A stretch of 64,000 bases of DNA from Chamaelirium japonicum (GCA_947650365.1 CANTAL010000126.1:744001-808000), one strand, 5' to 3'. Positions 25,486-39,296 are shown, counted from the stretch's first letter. A program made the numbers and translations. The notes: generated by a model not told the origin, from the sequence alone.

Positions 25486-27727
25486 ACAATCCAATCTAAT
25501 TCATTCATACGATCCATTCTTACTCATTCGTATGATCCATTCTAATTCAATCGTACGATCCATTCTAATTCATTCATACGATCCATTCTAATTCCTTCGT
25601 ACGATCTATTCTAATTCATTCGTACGATCCATTCTAATTCATTCGTACGATCCATTCTCATTCCTTCGTACGATCCATTCTAATTCATTCGTACGATCCA
25701 TTCTAATTCATTCGCGCAATCCATTCTAATTCATTCGTACGATCCATTCTAATTCATTCGTACGATCCATTCTAATTCATTCATACAATCCATTCTAATT
25801 TATTCGCACGAATATATCCATTCTAATTCATTCGTACGATCCATTCTAATTCATTCGCACAATCTATTCTAATTCATTCATACGATCCATTCTAATTCAT
25901 TCGCACGAATGTATCCATTCTAATTCATTCATACGATCCATTCTACTTCATTCGTACTATCCGTTCTAATTCACTCATACGATCCATTCTAATTCATTCA
26001 TACGATCGATTCTAATTCATTTGCACGAATATATCCATTCTAATTCATTCGTACTATCCATTCTAATTCCTTCGTACGATCCATTCTAATTCCTTCGTAC
26101 GATCCATTCTAATTCCTTCGTACGATCCATTCTATTTCATTCGTATGATCCATTCTAATTCCTTTGTACGATCCATTCTAATTCCTTCGTATCCATTCTA
26201 ATTCACTCATACGATCCATTCGAATTCATTCGTACGATCCATTCTAATTCATTCATACAATCCATTCTAATTCATTCGCACGAATGTATCCATTCTAATT
26301 CATTCGTACGACCAGTTCTAATTCATTCACAAAATCTATTCTAATTCATTCATACGATCCATTCTAATTCATTCACTCGAATGTATCCATTCTAATTCAT
26401 TCATATGATCCATTCTAATTCATTCGTACGATCCATTCTAATTCACTCATACGATCCAATCTAATACATTCATACGATCCATTCTAATTCATTTGCACGA
26501 ATATATCCATTCTAATTCATTCGTACGATCCATTCTAATTCCTTCGTACGATCCATTCTAATTCATTCGTACGATCTATACTATTTCATTCGTACGATCC
26601 ATTCTTACTCATTCGTACGATCCATTCTAATTCATTCGTCCGATCCATTCTAATTCATTCGCACGAATGTATGCATTCTAATTCATTCGTTCGATCAATT
26701 CTAATTCATTAGCACGATCCTTTCTAATTCATTCGTACGATCCATTCTAATTCATTCGCATGATCCATTCTAATTCATTCATAGGATCCATTCTAATTCA
26801 TTCATACGATCTATTCTAATTCTTTCGCACGAATGTATCCATTCTAATTCATTCGCACGAATGTATCCATTCTAATTCATTCGTACGATCCATTCTAATT
26901 CATTCGTACGATCCATTCTAATTCATTCGTACGATCCATTCTAATTCATTCATACGATCCATTGTAATTCATTCGTACGATCCATTCTAATTCATTCGCA
27001 CGAATGTATCCATTTTAGTTCATTCGTACGATCTATTCTAATTCATTCGCATGGATCGTGCATTCGTACGATCCATTCTAATTCATTCGTAAGATCCATC
27101 CTAATTCATTCGTACGATCCATTTTAATTCATTCGTACGATCCATTCTAATTCATTCGCACGAATGTATCCATTCTAATTCATTCGCACGATCCATTTTA
27201 ATTCATTCGCATGAATGTATCCATTCTAATTCATTCGTACGATCAGTTCTAATTCATTCACAAAATCTATTCTAGTTCATTCATATGATCCATTCTAATT
27301 CATTCACACGAATGTATCCATTCTAATTCATTCATACGATCCATTCTAATTCATTCGTACGATCCATTCTAATTCATTCGTACGATCCATTCTAATTCAT
27401 TCGTCCGATCCATTCTAATTCATTCGCACGAATGTATCCATTCTAATTCATTCGTACGATCCATTTTAATTCATTCGCACGAATGTATCCATTCTAGTTC
27501 ATTCTTACGATCCATTCTAATTCATTCTTACGATCCATTCTAATTTATTCATACGATCTATTCTAATTCATTCATACAATCCATTCTAATTCTTTCACAC
27601 AATCCATTCTAATTCATTCGTACGATCCATTCTAATTCATTCGCACAATCCATTCTATTTCATTCGTACGATCCATTCTTACTCATTCGTATGATCCATT
27701 CTAATTCATTCGCACAAATGTATCCAT
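25486..27727 (+). repeat. Satellite block 35 (+)
   Basis: CAGTTC...CACAAAATC markers are at 26313 and 27244, and a micro-inversion is at 27049-27061. The shortened CCTTCGTATCC unit is near 26188. It ends in TCCATAATGGA (27723-27733). Confidence 0.93.
27049..27061 (-). repeat. Micro-inversion GCATGGATCGTGC, copy 1
   Basis: About 12 reversed bases (ATGGATCG) interrupt '+' units and are followed directly by CATTCGTACG. The same insert with the same flanks (TAGTTC upstream, CGTAAG downstream) is at 29523-29535 and 36996-37008. It also forms the complete block switch at 37919-37931. Confidence 0.9.
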
Positions 27728-27996
27728 AATGGATCATACGAATGAGTAAGAATGGATCGTACGAATGAAATAGAATGGATTGTGTGAATGAATTAGAATG
27801 GACCGTACGAATGAATTAGAATGGATACATTCGTGCGAATGAATTAGAATGGATCGGACGAATGAATTAGAATGGATCGTACGAATGAATTAGAATGGAT
27901 CGTACGAATAAATTAGAATGGATACATTCGTCCGAATAAATTAGAATGGATCATACGAATTAGTAAGAATGGATCGTACGAATGAAATAGAATGAA
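27728..27996 (-). repeat. Satellite block 36 (-)
   Basis: It shares the rare GGACCGTACG unit (27800) with blocks 38, 40 and 50. It is about 114 bp shorter than those because the units between GAAATAG and GAATTC (27994) are missing. Confidence 0.92.
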
Positions 27997-29860
27997 TTCG
28001 TACGATCCATTCGAATTCATTCGCACGATCCATTCTAATTCATTCATATGATCCATTCTAATTCATTCATACAATCCATTCTAATTCTTTCACACGATCC
28101 ATTCTAATTCATTCATAGGATCCATTCTAATTCATTCGTACAATCTATTCTATTTCATTCGTATGATCCATTCTTACTCATTCGTATGATCCATTCTAAT
28201 TCATTCGGACAAATATATCCATTCTAATTTATTCGTACGATCCATTCTAATTCATTCATACGATCCATTCTAATTCATTCGTACGATCCATTCTAATTCA
28301 TTCGTCCGATCCATTCTAATTCATTCGCACGAATGTATCCATTCTAATTCATTCGTACGATCCGTTCTAATTCATTCGTAAGATCCATTCTAATTCATTC
28401 ATAAGATCCATTCTAATTCATTCATACGATCCATTCTAATTCATTCGTACGATCCATTCTAATTCATTCGCACGAATGTATCCATTCTAGTTCATTCGTA
28501 CGATCCATTCTAATTCATTCATACGATCCATTCTAATTCATTCGCACGATCCATTCTAATTCATTCGTACGATCCATTCTAATTCATTCATACGATCCAT
28601 TCTAATTCATTCGTACGATCCATTCTAATTCATTCGCACAAATGTATCCATTCTAATTCATTCGTACGATCCATTCTAATTCATTCGCACGATCCATTCT
28701 AATTCATTCGTACGATCCATTCTAATTGATTCGCATGATCTGTTCTTATTCATTCGCACAATCCATTCTAATTCATTCGCACGAATGTATCCATTCTAAT
28801 TCATTCGTACGATCCATTCTAATACATTCGTACGATCCATTCTAATTCATTTGTACGATCCATTCTAATTCATTCGTATGATCCATTCTAATTAATTCAT
28901 ATGATCCATTCTAATTCATTCGTACGATCCATTCTAATTCATTCATACAATCCATTCTAATTCATTCGCACGAATGTATCCATTCTAATTAATTCGTACG
29001 ATCCATTCTAATTCATTCGTATGATCCATTCTAATTCATTCGCACAATCCATTCTATTTCATTCGTACGATCCATTCTTACTCATTGGTACGATCCATTC
29101 TAATTCATTCACACGAATGTATCCATTCTAATTCATTCGTACGAATCCATTCTAATTCATTCGTACAATCTATTCTATTTCATTCGTACGATCCATTCTT
29201 ACTCATTCGTATGATCCATTCTAATTCATTCGGACGAATGTATTCATTCAAATTTATTCGTACGATCCATTCTAATTCATCCGTACGATCCATTCTAATT
29301 CATTCGTACGATCCATTCTAATTCATTCGTCCGATCCATTCTAATTCATTCGCACGAATGTATCCATTCTAATTCATTCGTACGATCCATTCTAATTCAT
29401 TCGTACGATCCATTCTAATTCATTCGTAAGATCCATTCTAATTCATTCGTACGATCCATTCTAATTCATTCGCACGAATGTATCCATTCTAGTTCATTCG
29501 TACGATCTATTCTAATTCATTCGCATGGATCGTGCATTCGTACGATCCATTCTAATTCATTCGTTAGATCCATTCTAATTTATTCGTACGATCCATTCTA
29601 ATTCATTCGCACTAATGTATCCATTCTAGTTCATTCGTACGATCCATTCTAATTCATTCGTACGATCCATTCTAATTTATTCATACGATCTATTCTAATT
29701 CATTCATACAATCCATTCTAATTCTTTCACACGATCCATTCTAATTCATTCGTACGATCCATTCTAATTCATTCGCATAATCCATTCTATTTCATTCGTA
29801 CGATCCATTCTTACTCATTCGTATGATCCATTCTAATTCATTCGCACGAATGTATCCATA
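27997..29860 (+). repeat. Satellite block 37 (+)
   Basis: It contains CTGTTCTTATT near 28740, CATTGGTACG at 29083 and a micro-inversion at 29523-29535. Open frame 29085-29321 (78 residues) lies in the same module as the one at 6187 and is not coding. Confidence 0.93.
29523..29535 (-). repeat. Micro-inversion GCATGGATCGTGC, copy 2
   Basis: Same insert and flanks as 27049-27061; here the downstream variant is CGTTAG. Confidence 0.9.
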
Positions 29861-30243
29861 ATGGATCATACGAATGAGTAAGAATGGATCGTACGAATGA
29901 AATAGAATGGATTGTGCGAATAAATTAGAATAGACCGTACGAATGAATTAGAATGGATACATTCGTGCGAATGAATTAGAATGGATCAGACGAATGAATT
30001 AGAATGGATCATACGAATGAATTAGAATGGATCGTACGAATGAATTAGAATGGATCGTACGAATAAATTAGAATGGATACATTCGTCCGAATGAATTAGA
30101 ATGGATCATACGAATGAGTAAGAATGGATCGTACGAATGAAATAGAATAGATTGTACGAATGAATTAGAATGGATCCTACGAATGAGTTAGAATAGATCG
30201 TGTGAAATAATTAGAATGGATTGTATGAATGAATTAGAATGAA
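29861..30243 (-). repeat. Satellite block 38 (-)
   Basis: 383 bp, equal in length to block 40, with GGACCG mutated to AGACCG (29932). It ends at GAATTC 30241-30246. Confidence 0.92.
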
Positions 30244-31882
30244 TTCGTACGATCCATTCGAATTCATTCGCACGATCCATTCTAATTCATTCATACGATC
30301 CATTCTAATTCTTTCACACGATCCATTCTAATTCAGTCGTAGGATCCAATCTAATTCATTCGTACAATCTATTCTATTTCATTCGTACGATCCATTCTTA
30401 CTCATTCGTATGATCCATTCTAATTCATTCGGATGAATGTATCCATTCTAATTTATTCGTACGATCCATTCTAATTCATTCGTACGATTCATTCTAATTC
30501 ATTCGTACGATCCATTCTAATTCATTCGTCCGATCCATTCTAATTCATTAGCACGAATGTATCCATTCTAATTCATTCGTACGATCCATTCTAATTCATT
30601 CGTACGATCCATTCTAATTCATTCGTAAGATCCATTCTAATTCATTCGTACGATCCATTCTAATTCATTCGTACGATCCATTCTAATTCATTCGCACGAA
30701 TGTATCCATTCTAGTTCATTCGTACGATCCATTCTAATTCATTCATACGATCCATTCTAATTCATTCGCACGATCCATTCTAATTCATTCGTACGATCCA
30801 TTCTAATTCATTCATACGATCCATTCTAATTCATTCGTACGATCCATTCTAATTCATTCGCACAAATGTATCCATTCTAATTCATTCGTACGATCCATTC
30901 TAATTAATTCGTACGATCCATTCTAATTCATTCATACAATCCATTCTAATTCATTCGCACGAATGTATCCATTCTAATTCATTCGTACGATCAGTTCTAA
31001 TTCATTCACAAAATCTATTCTAATTCATTCATACGATCCATTCTAATTCATTCACACGAATGTATCCATTCTAATTCATTCATACGATCCATTCTAATTC
31101 ATTCGTACGATCCATTCTAATTCACTCATACAATCCATTCTAATACATTCATACGATCCATTCTAATTCAATTGTACGATTATATGCATTCTAATTCATT
31201 CGTACGATCCATTCTAATTCCTTCGTACGATCCATTCTAATTCATTCGTACGATCTATTCTATTTCATTCGTACGATCCATTCTTACTCATTCGTACGAT
31301 CCATTCTAATTCATTCGTCCGATCCATTCTAATTCATTCGCACGAATGTATCCATTCTAATTCATTCGTTCGATCAATTCTAATTCATTAGCACGATCCA
31401 ATCTAATTCATTCGTACGATCCATTCTAATTCATTCGCACAATCCATTCTAATTCATTCATAGGATCCATTCTAATTCATACATACGATCTATTCAAATT
31501 CTTTCGCACGAATGTATCAATTCTAATTAATTCGCACGAATGTATCCATTCTAATTCATTCGTACGATCTATTCTAATTCATTCGTACGATCCATTCTAA
31601 TTCATTCGTACGATCCATTCTAATTCATTCGCACGAATCTATCCATTCTAGTTCATTCGTACGATCCATTCTAATTCATTCGTACGATCCATTCTAATTC
31701 ATTCATACGATCTATTCTAATTCATTCATACAATCCATTCTAGTTCTTTCACACGATCCATTCTAATTCATTCGTACGATCCATTCTAATTCATTCGCAC
31801 AATCCATTCTATTTCATTCGTACGATCCATTCTTACTCATTCGTATGATCCATTCTAATTCATTCGCACGAATGTATCCATA
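30244..31882 (+). repeat. Satellite block 39 (+)
   Basis: It contains the CAGTTC marker at 30992, then CACTCATAC, TAATACATTC and CCTTCG units in the usual module order. It ends in TCCATAATGGA (31877-31887). Confidence 0.93.
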
Positions 31883-32265
31883 ATGGATCATACGAATGAG
31901 TAAGAATGGATCGTACGAATGAAATAGAATGGATTGTGCGAATGAATTAGAATGGACCGTACGAATGAATTAGAATGGATACATTCGTGCGAATGAATTA
32001 GAATGGATCGGACGAATGAATTAGAATGGATCGTACGAATGAATTAGAATGGATCCTACGAATGAATTAGAATGGATCGTACGGATAAATTAGAATGGAT
32101 ACATTCGTCCGAATGAATTAGAATGGATCATACGAATGAGTAAGAATGGATCGTACGAATGAAATAGAATAGATTATACGAATGAATTAGAATGGATCCT
32201 ACGAATGAATTAGAATAGATCGTGTGAAAGAATTAGAATGGATTGTATGAATGAATTAGAATGAA
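31883..32265 (-). repeat. Satellite block 40 (-)
   Basis: Its GACCG unit is at 31955. It lies exactly 2,022 bp downstream of block 38 at both edges. Confidence 0.92.
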
Positions 32266-33638
32266 TTCGTACGATCCATTCGAATTCATTCGCACGATCC
32301 ATTCTAATTCATTCATACGATCCATTCTAATTCATTCATACAATCCATTCTAATTCTTTCACACGATCCATTCTATTTCATTCATAGGATCCATTCTAAT
32401 TCATTCGTACAATCTATTCTATTTCATTCGTACGATCCATTCTTACTCATTCGTATGATCCATTCTAATTCATTCGGACGAATGTATCCATTCTAATTTA
32501 TTCGTACGATCCATTCTAATTCATTCGTACGATCCATTCTAATTCATTCGTCCGATCCATTCTAATTCATTCGCCCGAATGTATCCATTCCAATTCATTC
32601 GTACGATCCATTCTAATTCATTCGTACGATCCATTCTAATTCATTCGTAAGATCCATTCTAATTCATTCGTACGATCCATTCTAATTCATTCGTACGATC
32701 CATTCTAATTCATTCGCACGAATGTATCCATTTTAGTTCATTCGTACGATCCATTCTAATTCATTCGTACGATCCATTCTAATTCATTCGCACGATCCAT
32801 TCTAATTCATTCGTACGATCCATTCTAATTTATTCATACGATCCATTCTAATTCATTCGTACGATCAATTCTAATTCATTCGCACAAATGTATCCATTCT
32901 AATTCATTCGTACGATCCATTCTAATTCATTCGCACGATCCATTCTAATTCATTCGTACGATCCATTCTAATTCATTCGCACGATCTTTTCTTATTCATT
33001 CGCACAATCCATTCTAATTCATTCTCACGAATGTATCCATTCTAATTCATTCGTATGATCCATTCTAATTAATTCGTATGATCCATTCTAATTCATTCGT
33101 ACGATCCATTCTAATTCATTCATATAATCCATTCTAATTCATTCACACGAATGTATCCATTCTAATTAATTCGTACGATCCATTCTAATTCATTCATATG
33201 ATCCATTCTAATTCATTCGCACAGTCCGTTCTATTTCATTCGTACGATCCATTCTTACTCATTGGTACGATCCATTCTAATTCATTCGCACGAATGTATC
33301 CATTCTAATTCATTCGTACGAATCCATTCTAATTCATTCGTACAATCTATTCTATTTCATTCGTATGATCCATTCTTACTCATTCGTATGATCCATTCTA
33401 ATTCATTCGGACGAATGTATCCATTCTAATTTATTCGTACGATCCATTCTAATTCATTCGCACGATCCATTCTAATTCATTCGTACGATCCATTCTAATT
33501 CATTCGTCCGATCCATTCTAATTCATTCGCACGAATGTATCCATTCTAATTCATTCGTACGGTCCATTCTAATTCATTCGCACAATCTATTCTATTTCAT
33601 TCGTACGATCCATTCTTACTCATTCGTATGATCCATTA
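32266..33638 (+). repeat. Satellite block 41 (+)
   Basis: CATTGGTACG at 33260 is followed by the GTACGAATCC unit and a CGGACG 28-bp unit. It ends in TCCATTATGGA (33632-33642), inside the first copy of the 1,075-bp duplication. Confidence 0.93.
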
Positions 33639-34631
33639 TGGATACATTCGTGCGAATGAATTAGAATGGGTCATACCAATGAGTAAGAATGGATCGTACG
33701 AATGAAATAGATTAAATTGTGTGAATGAATTCGAATGGATCGTACGAATGAATTAGAATGGATCGTGTGAAAGAATTAGAATGGATTGTAGGAATGAATT
33801 AGAATAGATCGTATGAATGAATTAGAATGGATCGTACGAATGAATTAGAATAGATCGTATGAATGAATTAGAATGGATCGTACGAATAAATTAGAATGGA
33901 TACATTCGTCCGAATGAATTAGAATGGATCATACGAATGTGTAAGAATGGATCGTACGAATGAAATAGAATAGATTGTACGAATGAATTAGAATGGATCC
34001 TTCGAATGAATTAGAATAGATCGTGTGAAAGAATTAGAATGGATTGTATGAATGAATTAGAATGAATTCGTACGATCCATTCTAATTCATTCGCACGATC
34101 CATTCTAATTCATTCATACGATCCATTCTAATTCATTCATACAATCCATTCTAATTCTTTCACACGATCCATTCTAATTCATTCGTAGGATCCATTCTAA
34201 TTCATTCGTACAATCTATTCTATTTCATTCGTACGATCCATTCTTACTCATTCGTATGATCCATTCTAATTCATTCGGACGAATGTATCCATTCTAATTT
34301 ATTCGTACGATCGATTCTAATTCATTCGTACGATCTATTCTAATTCATTCGTATGATCCATTCTAATTCATTCATACGATCTATTCTAATTCATTCATAC
34401 GATCCATTCTAATTCATTCGCACGATCCATTCTAATTCATTCATACGATCCATTCTAATTCATTCGCACGAATGTATTCATTCTAGTTCATTCGTACGAT
34501 CCATTCTAATTCATTCGTACGATCCATTCTAATTCATTCGTATGATCCATTCTAATTCATTCATACAATCCATTCTAGTTCATTCGTACGATCCATTCTA
34601 ATTCATTCGTACGATCCATTCTAATTCATTC
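33545..34631. repeat. 1,075-bp tandem duplication, first copy
   Basis: Read against 34,620-35,706 at an offset of 1,075 bp, I find three differences: C33677 to G34752, A33715 to G34790, and C34446 to T35521. Both copies contain a TCCATTATGGA switch, a GTGTGAATGAATTCG unit, a GAATGTGTAAG unit, GGATCCTTCG and a GAATTC switch. The left limit is set where CGTACGGTCC appears (33561 and 34636). Upstream units then differ. The breakpoint itself cannot be fixed inside identical monomers. Confidence 0.94.
33639..34066 (-). repeat. Satellite block 42 (-)
   Basis: It carries GGGTCATACC (33670), AGATTAAATTG (33710) and GAATGTGTAAG (33937). It ends at GAATTC 34064-34069. Confidence 0.93.
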
Positions 34632-34713
34632 GTACGGTCCATTCTAATTCATTCGCACAATCTATTCTATTTCATTCGTACGATCCATTCTTACTCATTC
34701 GTATGATCCATTA
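34067..34713 (+). repeat. Satellite block 43 (+)
   Basis: It contains CGATCGATTC (34310) and GAATGTATTCATTC variants. It ends in TCCATTATGGA (34707-34717), 1,075 bp from its twin. Confidence 0.93.
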
Positions 34714-35706
34714 TGGATACATTCGTGCGAATGAATTAGAATGGGTCATACGAATGAGTAAGAATGGATCGTACGAATGAAATAGATTAGATTGTGTGAA
34801 TGAATTCGAATGGATCGTACGAATGAATTAGAATGGATCGTGTGAAAGAATTAGAATGGATTGTAGGAATGAATTAGAATAGATCGTATGAATGAATTAG
34901 AATGGATCGTACGAATGAATTAGAATAGATCGTATGAATGAATTAGAATGGATCGTACGAATAAATTAGAATGGATACATTCGTCCGAATGAATTAGAAT
35001 GGATCATACGAATGTGTAAGAATGGATCGTACGAATGAAATAGAATAGATTGTACGAATGAATTAGAATGGATCCTTCGAATGAATTAGAATAGATCGTG
35101 TGAAAGAATTAGAATGGATTGTATGAATGAATTAGAATGAATTCGTACGATCCATTCTAATTCATTCGCACGATCCATTCTAATTCATTCATACGATCCA
35201 TTCTAATTCATTCATACAATCCATTCTAATTCTTTCACACGATCCATTCTAATTCATTCGTAGGATCCATTCTAATTCATTCGTACAATCTATTCTATTT
35301 CATTCGTACGATCCATTCTTACTCATTCGTATGATCCATTCTAATTCATTCGGACGAATGTATCCATTCTAATTTATTCGTACGATCGATTCTAATTCAT
35401 TCGTACGATCTATTCTAATTCATTCGTATGATCCATTCTAATTCATTCATACGATCTATTCTAATTCATTCATACGATCCATTCTAATTCATTCGCACGA
35501 TCCATTCTAATTCATTCATATGATCCATTCTAATTCATTCGCACGAATGTATTCATTCTAGTTCATTCGTACGATCCATTCTAATTCATTCGTACGATCC
35601 ATTCTAATTCATTCGTATGATCCATTCTAATTCATTCATACAATCCATTCTAGTTCATTCGTACGATCCATTCTAATTCATTCGTACGATCCATTCTAAT
35701 TCATTC
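34620..35706. repeat. 1,075-bp tandem duplication, second copy
   Basis: Nearly identical to 33,545-34,631 (three substitutions seen, no indel). After the shared CATACAATCCATTCTAG units the first copy continues to CGTACGGTCC and so into this copy. This copy instead continues to CGCACGATCC (35706), which marks its right limit. Confidence 0.94.
34714..35141 (-). repeat. Satellite block 44 (-)
   Basis: Twin of block 42, with GGGTCATACG and AGATTAGATTG. It ends at GAATTC 35139-35144. Confidence 0.93.
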
Positions 35707-36049
35707 GCACGATCCATTCTAATTCATTCATACGATCCATTCTAATTCTTTCACACGATCCATTCTAATTCATTCGTACGATCCATTCTAATTCATTCAC
35801 AAGATCTATTCTAATTCATTCGTACGATCCATTCTAATTCATTCGTACGATCCAGTCTAATTCCTTCGTACGATCCATTCTAATTCATTCATACAATCCA
35901 TTCTAATTCTTTCACACGATCCATTCTAATTCATTCGTACGATCCATTCTAATTCATTCGTGCAATCCATTCTATTTCATTCGTACGATCCATTCTTACT
36001 CATTCGTACGATCCATTCTAATTCATTCACACGAATGTATCCATTCATA
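35142..36049 (+). repeat. Satellite block 45 (+)
   Basis: It continues past the duplication with CACAAGATC, CCAGTC, CCTTCG and CTTTCACACG units. It ends on CATTCATACGAATG (36042-36055), a one-base variant of the CATTCGTACGAATG switch. Confidence 0.92.
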
Positions 36050-36300
36050 CGAATGAATTAGAATAGATTGTACGAAAGAATTAGAATGTATTGTACGAAT
36101 GAATTAGAATGGATCGTACGAAGGAATTAGAATGGATCGTACGAATAAATTAGAATGGATCGTACGAATGAATTAGAATAGATCATACGAATGAATTAGA
36201 ATGGATCGTACGAAAGAATTAGAATGGATCGTACGAATGAATTAGAATGGATATATTCATGCAAATGAATTAGAATGGATCGTATGAATGTATTAGAATA
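36050..36300 (-). repeat. Satellite block 46 (-), 251 bp
   Basis: It includes an ATATTCATGCAAATG 28-bp form (36250). It turns abruptly at TTAGAATATCACACGATCC, with no palindrome at the join. Confidence 0.9.
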
Positions 36301-37497
36301 TCACACGATCCATTCTAATTCATTCGTACGATCCATTCTAATTCATTCGTACGATCCATTCTAATTCATTCGTATGATCCATTCTAATTAATTCGTATGA
36401 TCTATTCTAATCCATTCGTACAATCCATTCTAATTCATTCATACAATCCATTCTAATTCATTCGCACGAATGTATCCATTCTAATTAATTCGTACTATCC
36501 ATTCTAATTCATTCGTATGATCCATTCTAATTCATTCGCACAATCCATTCAATTTCATTCGTACGATCCATTCTTACTCATTGGTACGATCCATTCTAAT
36601 TCATTCGCATGAATGTATCCATTCTAATTCATTCGTACGAATCCATTCTAATTCATTCGTACAATCTATTCTATTTCATTCGTACGATCCATTCTTACTC
36701 ATTCGTATGATCCATTCTAATTCATTCGGACGAATGTATCCATTCTAATTTATTCGTACGATCCATTCTAATTCATTCGTACAATCCATTCTAATTCATT
36801 CATACGATCCATTCTAATTCATTCGTCCGATCCATTCTAATTCATTCGCACGAATGTATCCATTCTAATTCATTCGTACGATCCATTCTAATTCATTCGT
36901 ACGTTCCATTCTAATTCATTCGTACGATCCATTCTAATTCATTCGCACGAATGTATCCATTCTAGTTCATTCGTACGATCTATTCTAATTCATTCGCATG
37001 GATCGAGCATTCGTACGATCCATTCTAATTCATTCGTAAGATTCATTCTAATTCATTCATACGATCCATTCTAATTCATTCGTACGATCCATTCTAATTC
37101 ATTCGCACGAATGTATCCATTCTAGTTCATTCGTACGATCCATTCTAATTCATTCGTACGATCCATTCTAATTCATTCATACGATCTATTCTAATTCATT
37201 CATACAATCCATTCTAATTCTTTCACACGATCCATTCTAATTCATTCGTACGATTCATTCGTAGGATCCATTCTAATTCATTCGTACGATCCTTTCTAAT
37301 TCATTCGCATGAATGTATCCATTCTAGTTCATTCGTACGATCCAATCTAATTCATTCGTACGATCCATTCTAATTCATTCGCACGATCCACTCTAATTCA
37401 TTCATACGATCCATTCTAATTCATTCGTACGATCCATTCTAATTCATTCGTACGATCCATTCTAATTCATTCGTACAATCTATTCTAATTCATTCGT
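36301..37497 (+). repeat. Satellite block 47 (+)
   Basis: CATTGGTACG is at 36579 and a micro-inversion is at 36996-37008. It ends on CATTCGTACGAATG (37491-37504), read in the opposite sense to the copies at 3618 and 15514. Confidence 0.93.
36996..37008 (-). repeat. Micro-inversion GCATGGATCGAGC, copy 3
   Basis: Same location in the module as 27049 and 29523, with one base change (CGAGC in place of CGTGC). Confidence 0.88.
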
Positions 37498-37930
37498 ACG
37501 AATGGATACATTCGTGTGAATGAATTAGAATGGATCGTACGAATGAGTAAGAATGGATCGTACGAATGAATTAGAATGGATTGTACGAATGAATTAGAAT
37601 GGATCGTGCGAAAGAATTAGAATGGATCGTGTGAAAGAATTAGAATGGATTGTATGAATGAATTAGAATGGATCGTACGAAGGAATTATAATGGATCGAA
37701 CGAATGAATTAGAATGGATCGTACGAATGAATTAGAATTGATCGTACGAATGAATTAGAATGGATCGTACGAATGAATTAGAATGGATCGTGTGAAAGAA
37801 TTAGAACGGATCGTACGAATGAATTAGAATGGATCGTGCGAATGAATTAGAATTGATCGTACGAATGAATTAGAATGGATCGTGCTAATGAATTAGAATT
37901 GATCGAACGAATGAATTAGCATGGATCGTG
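37498..37930 (-). repeat. Satellite block 48 (-)
   Basis: It ends GAACG, TTAGCATGGATCGTGC (to 37931). This junction is the exact reverse complement of those at 3191-3203 and 48880-48892. Confidence 0.92.
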
Positions 37931-38256
37931 CATTCGTACGATCCATTCTAATTCATTCGTAAGATCCATTCTAATTCATTCGTACGATCCATTCTAAATC
38001 ATTCGTACGATCCATTCTAATTCATTCGCACGAATGTATCCATTCTAGTTCATTCGTACGATCCATTCTAATTCATTCGTACGATTCATTCTAATTCATT
38101 CATACGAACTATTTTAATTCATTCATACAATCCATTCTAATTCTTTCGTACGATTCATTCTAATTTATTCGCACAATCTATTCTATTTCATTCGTACGAT
38201 CCATTCTTACTCATTCGTATGATCCATTCTAATTCATTCGCACAAATGTATCCATA
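37931..38256 (+). repeat. Satellite block 49 (+)
   Basis: It begins CATTCGTACG and CGTAAG, as after the micro-inversions. It ends in TCCATAATGGA (38251-38261). Confidence 0.92.
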
Positions 38257-38639
38257 ATGGATCATACGAATGAGTAAGAATGGATCGTACGAATTAAATA
38301 GAATGGATTGTGCGAATGAATTAGAATGGACCGTACGAATGAATTAGAATGGATACATTCGTGCGAATGAATTAGAATGGATCGGACGAATGAATTAGAA
38401 TGGATCATATGAATGAATTAGAATGGATCGTACGAATGAATTAGAATGGATCGTACGAACAAAATAGAATGGATACATTCGTCCGAATGAATTAGAATGG
38501 ATCATACGAATGAGTAAGAATGGATCGTACGAATGAAATAGAATAGATTGTAAGAATGAATCAGAATGGATCCTACGAATGAATTAGAATAGATCGTGTG
38601 AAAGAATTAGAATGGATTGTATGAATGAATTAGAATGAA
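38257..38639 (-). repeat. Satellite block 50 (-)
   Basis: A fourth copy of the GGACCG block (GACCG at 38329), 383 bp like blocks 38 and 40 but about 6.4 kb away. It ends at GAATTC 38637-38642. Confidence 0.92.
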
Positions 38640-39266
38640 TTCCTACGATCCATTCGAATTCATTCGCACGATCCATTCTAATTCATTCTTACGATCCATT
38701 CTAATTCATTCATACAATCCATTCTAATTCTTTCACACGATCCATTCTAATTCATTCGTAGGATCCATTCTAATTCATTCGTACAATCTATTCTATTTCA
38801 TTCGTACGATCCATTCTTACTCATTCGTATGATCCATTCTAATTCATTCGGATGAATGTATCTATTCTAATTTATTTGTACGATCCATTCTAATTCATTC
38901 GTACGATCCATTCTAATTTATTCGTACGATCCATTCTAATTCATTCGTCCGATCCATTCTAATTCATTCGCACGAATGTATCCATTCTAATTCATTCGTA
39001 GGATCCATTCTAATTCATTCGTACGATCCATTCTAATTCATTCGTAAGATCCATTCTAATTCATTCATACAATCCATTCTAATTCATTCGTACGATCCAT
39101 TCTAATTCATTCGCACGATCCATTCTAATCCATTCTAATTCATTTGTACGATCCATTCTAATTCTTTCACATGATCCATTCTAATTCATTCGTAGGATCC
39201 ATTCTAATTCATTCGTACAATCTATTCTAATTCATTCGTACGATCCATTCTAATTCATTCGTACGA
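38640..39266 (+). repeat. Satellite block 51 (+)
   Basis: It contains an irregular join CGATCCATTCTAATCCATTC near 39118. It ends at the centre of a 60-bp palindrome. Confidence 0.92.
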
Positions 39267-39296
39267 TCGTACGAATGAATTAGAATGGATCGTACG
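39237..39296. repeat. 60-bp perfect palindrome at a +/- switch
   Basis: Halves 39237-39266 and 39267-39296 are exact reverse complements centred on CGATCG. The match stops at 39236/39297. The units after it (CGTACGGAATG, ATTGTATG, 28-bp unit, GAGTAAG) repeat those after the palindrome at 4818-4873, so the two are copies of one event. Confidence 0.95.

Larger units (their letters stand above)
27601..33540. repeat. Three consecutive 2.0-2.1 kb higher-order repeats
   Basis: The series TCCATAATGGA switch, GGACCGTACG unit, GAATTC switch, TAGGATCC, CGGACG/CGGATG, CGTCCG, CGTAAG, TAGTTC and CACAAATG recurs three times. GACCG is at 27801, 29933 and 31955, giving offsets of 2,132 and 2,022 bp. TCCATAATGGA begins at 27723, 29855 and 31877, with the same offsets. 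The copies diverge at their right ends: the second carries a CAGTTC module (30992) where the first and third carry CTTATT/TAATTAATTC units. Confidence 0.85.

Noticed and set aside
29085..29321. Open reading frame of 78 codons
   Set aside because: It lies in the same CATTGGTACG module as the frame at 6187-6372 and encodes nearly the same repeat. The similarity comes from module duplication and not from selection on a protein; related modules at 9055, 17060, 33260, 36579 and 61526 show no comparable frame.
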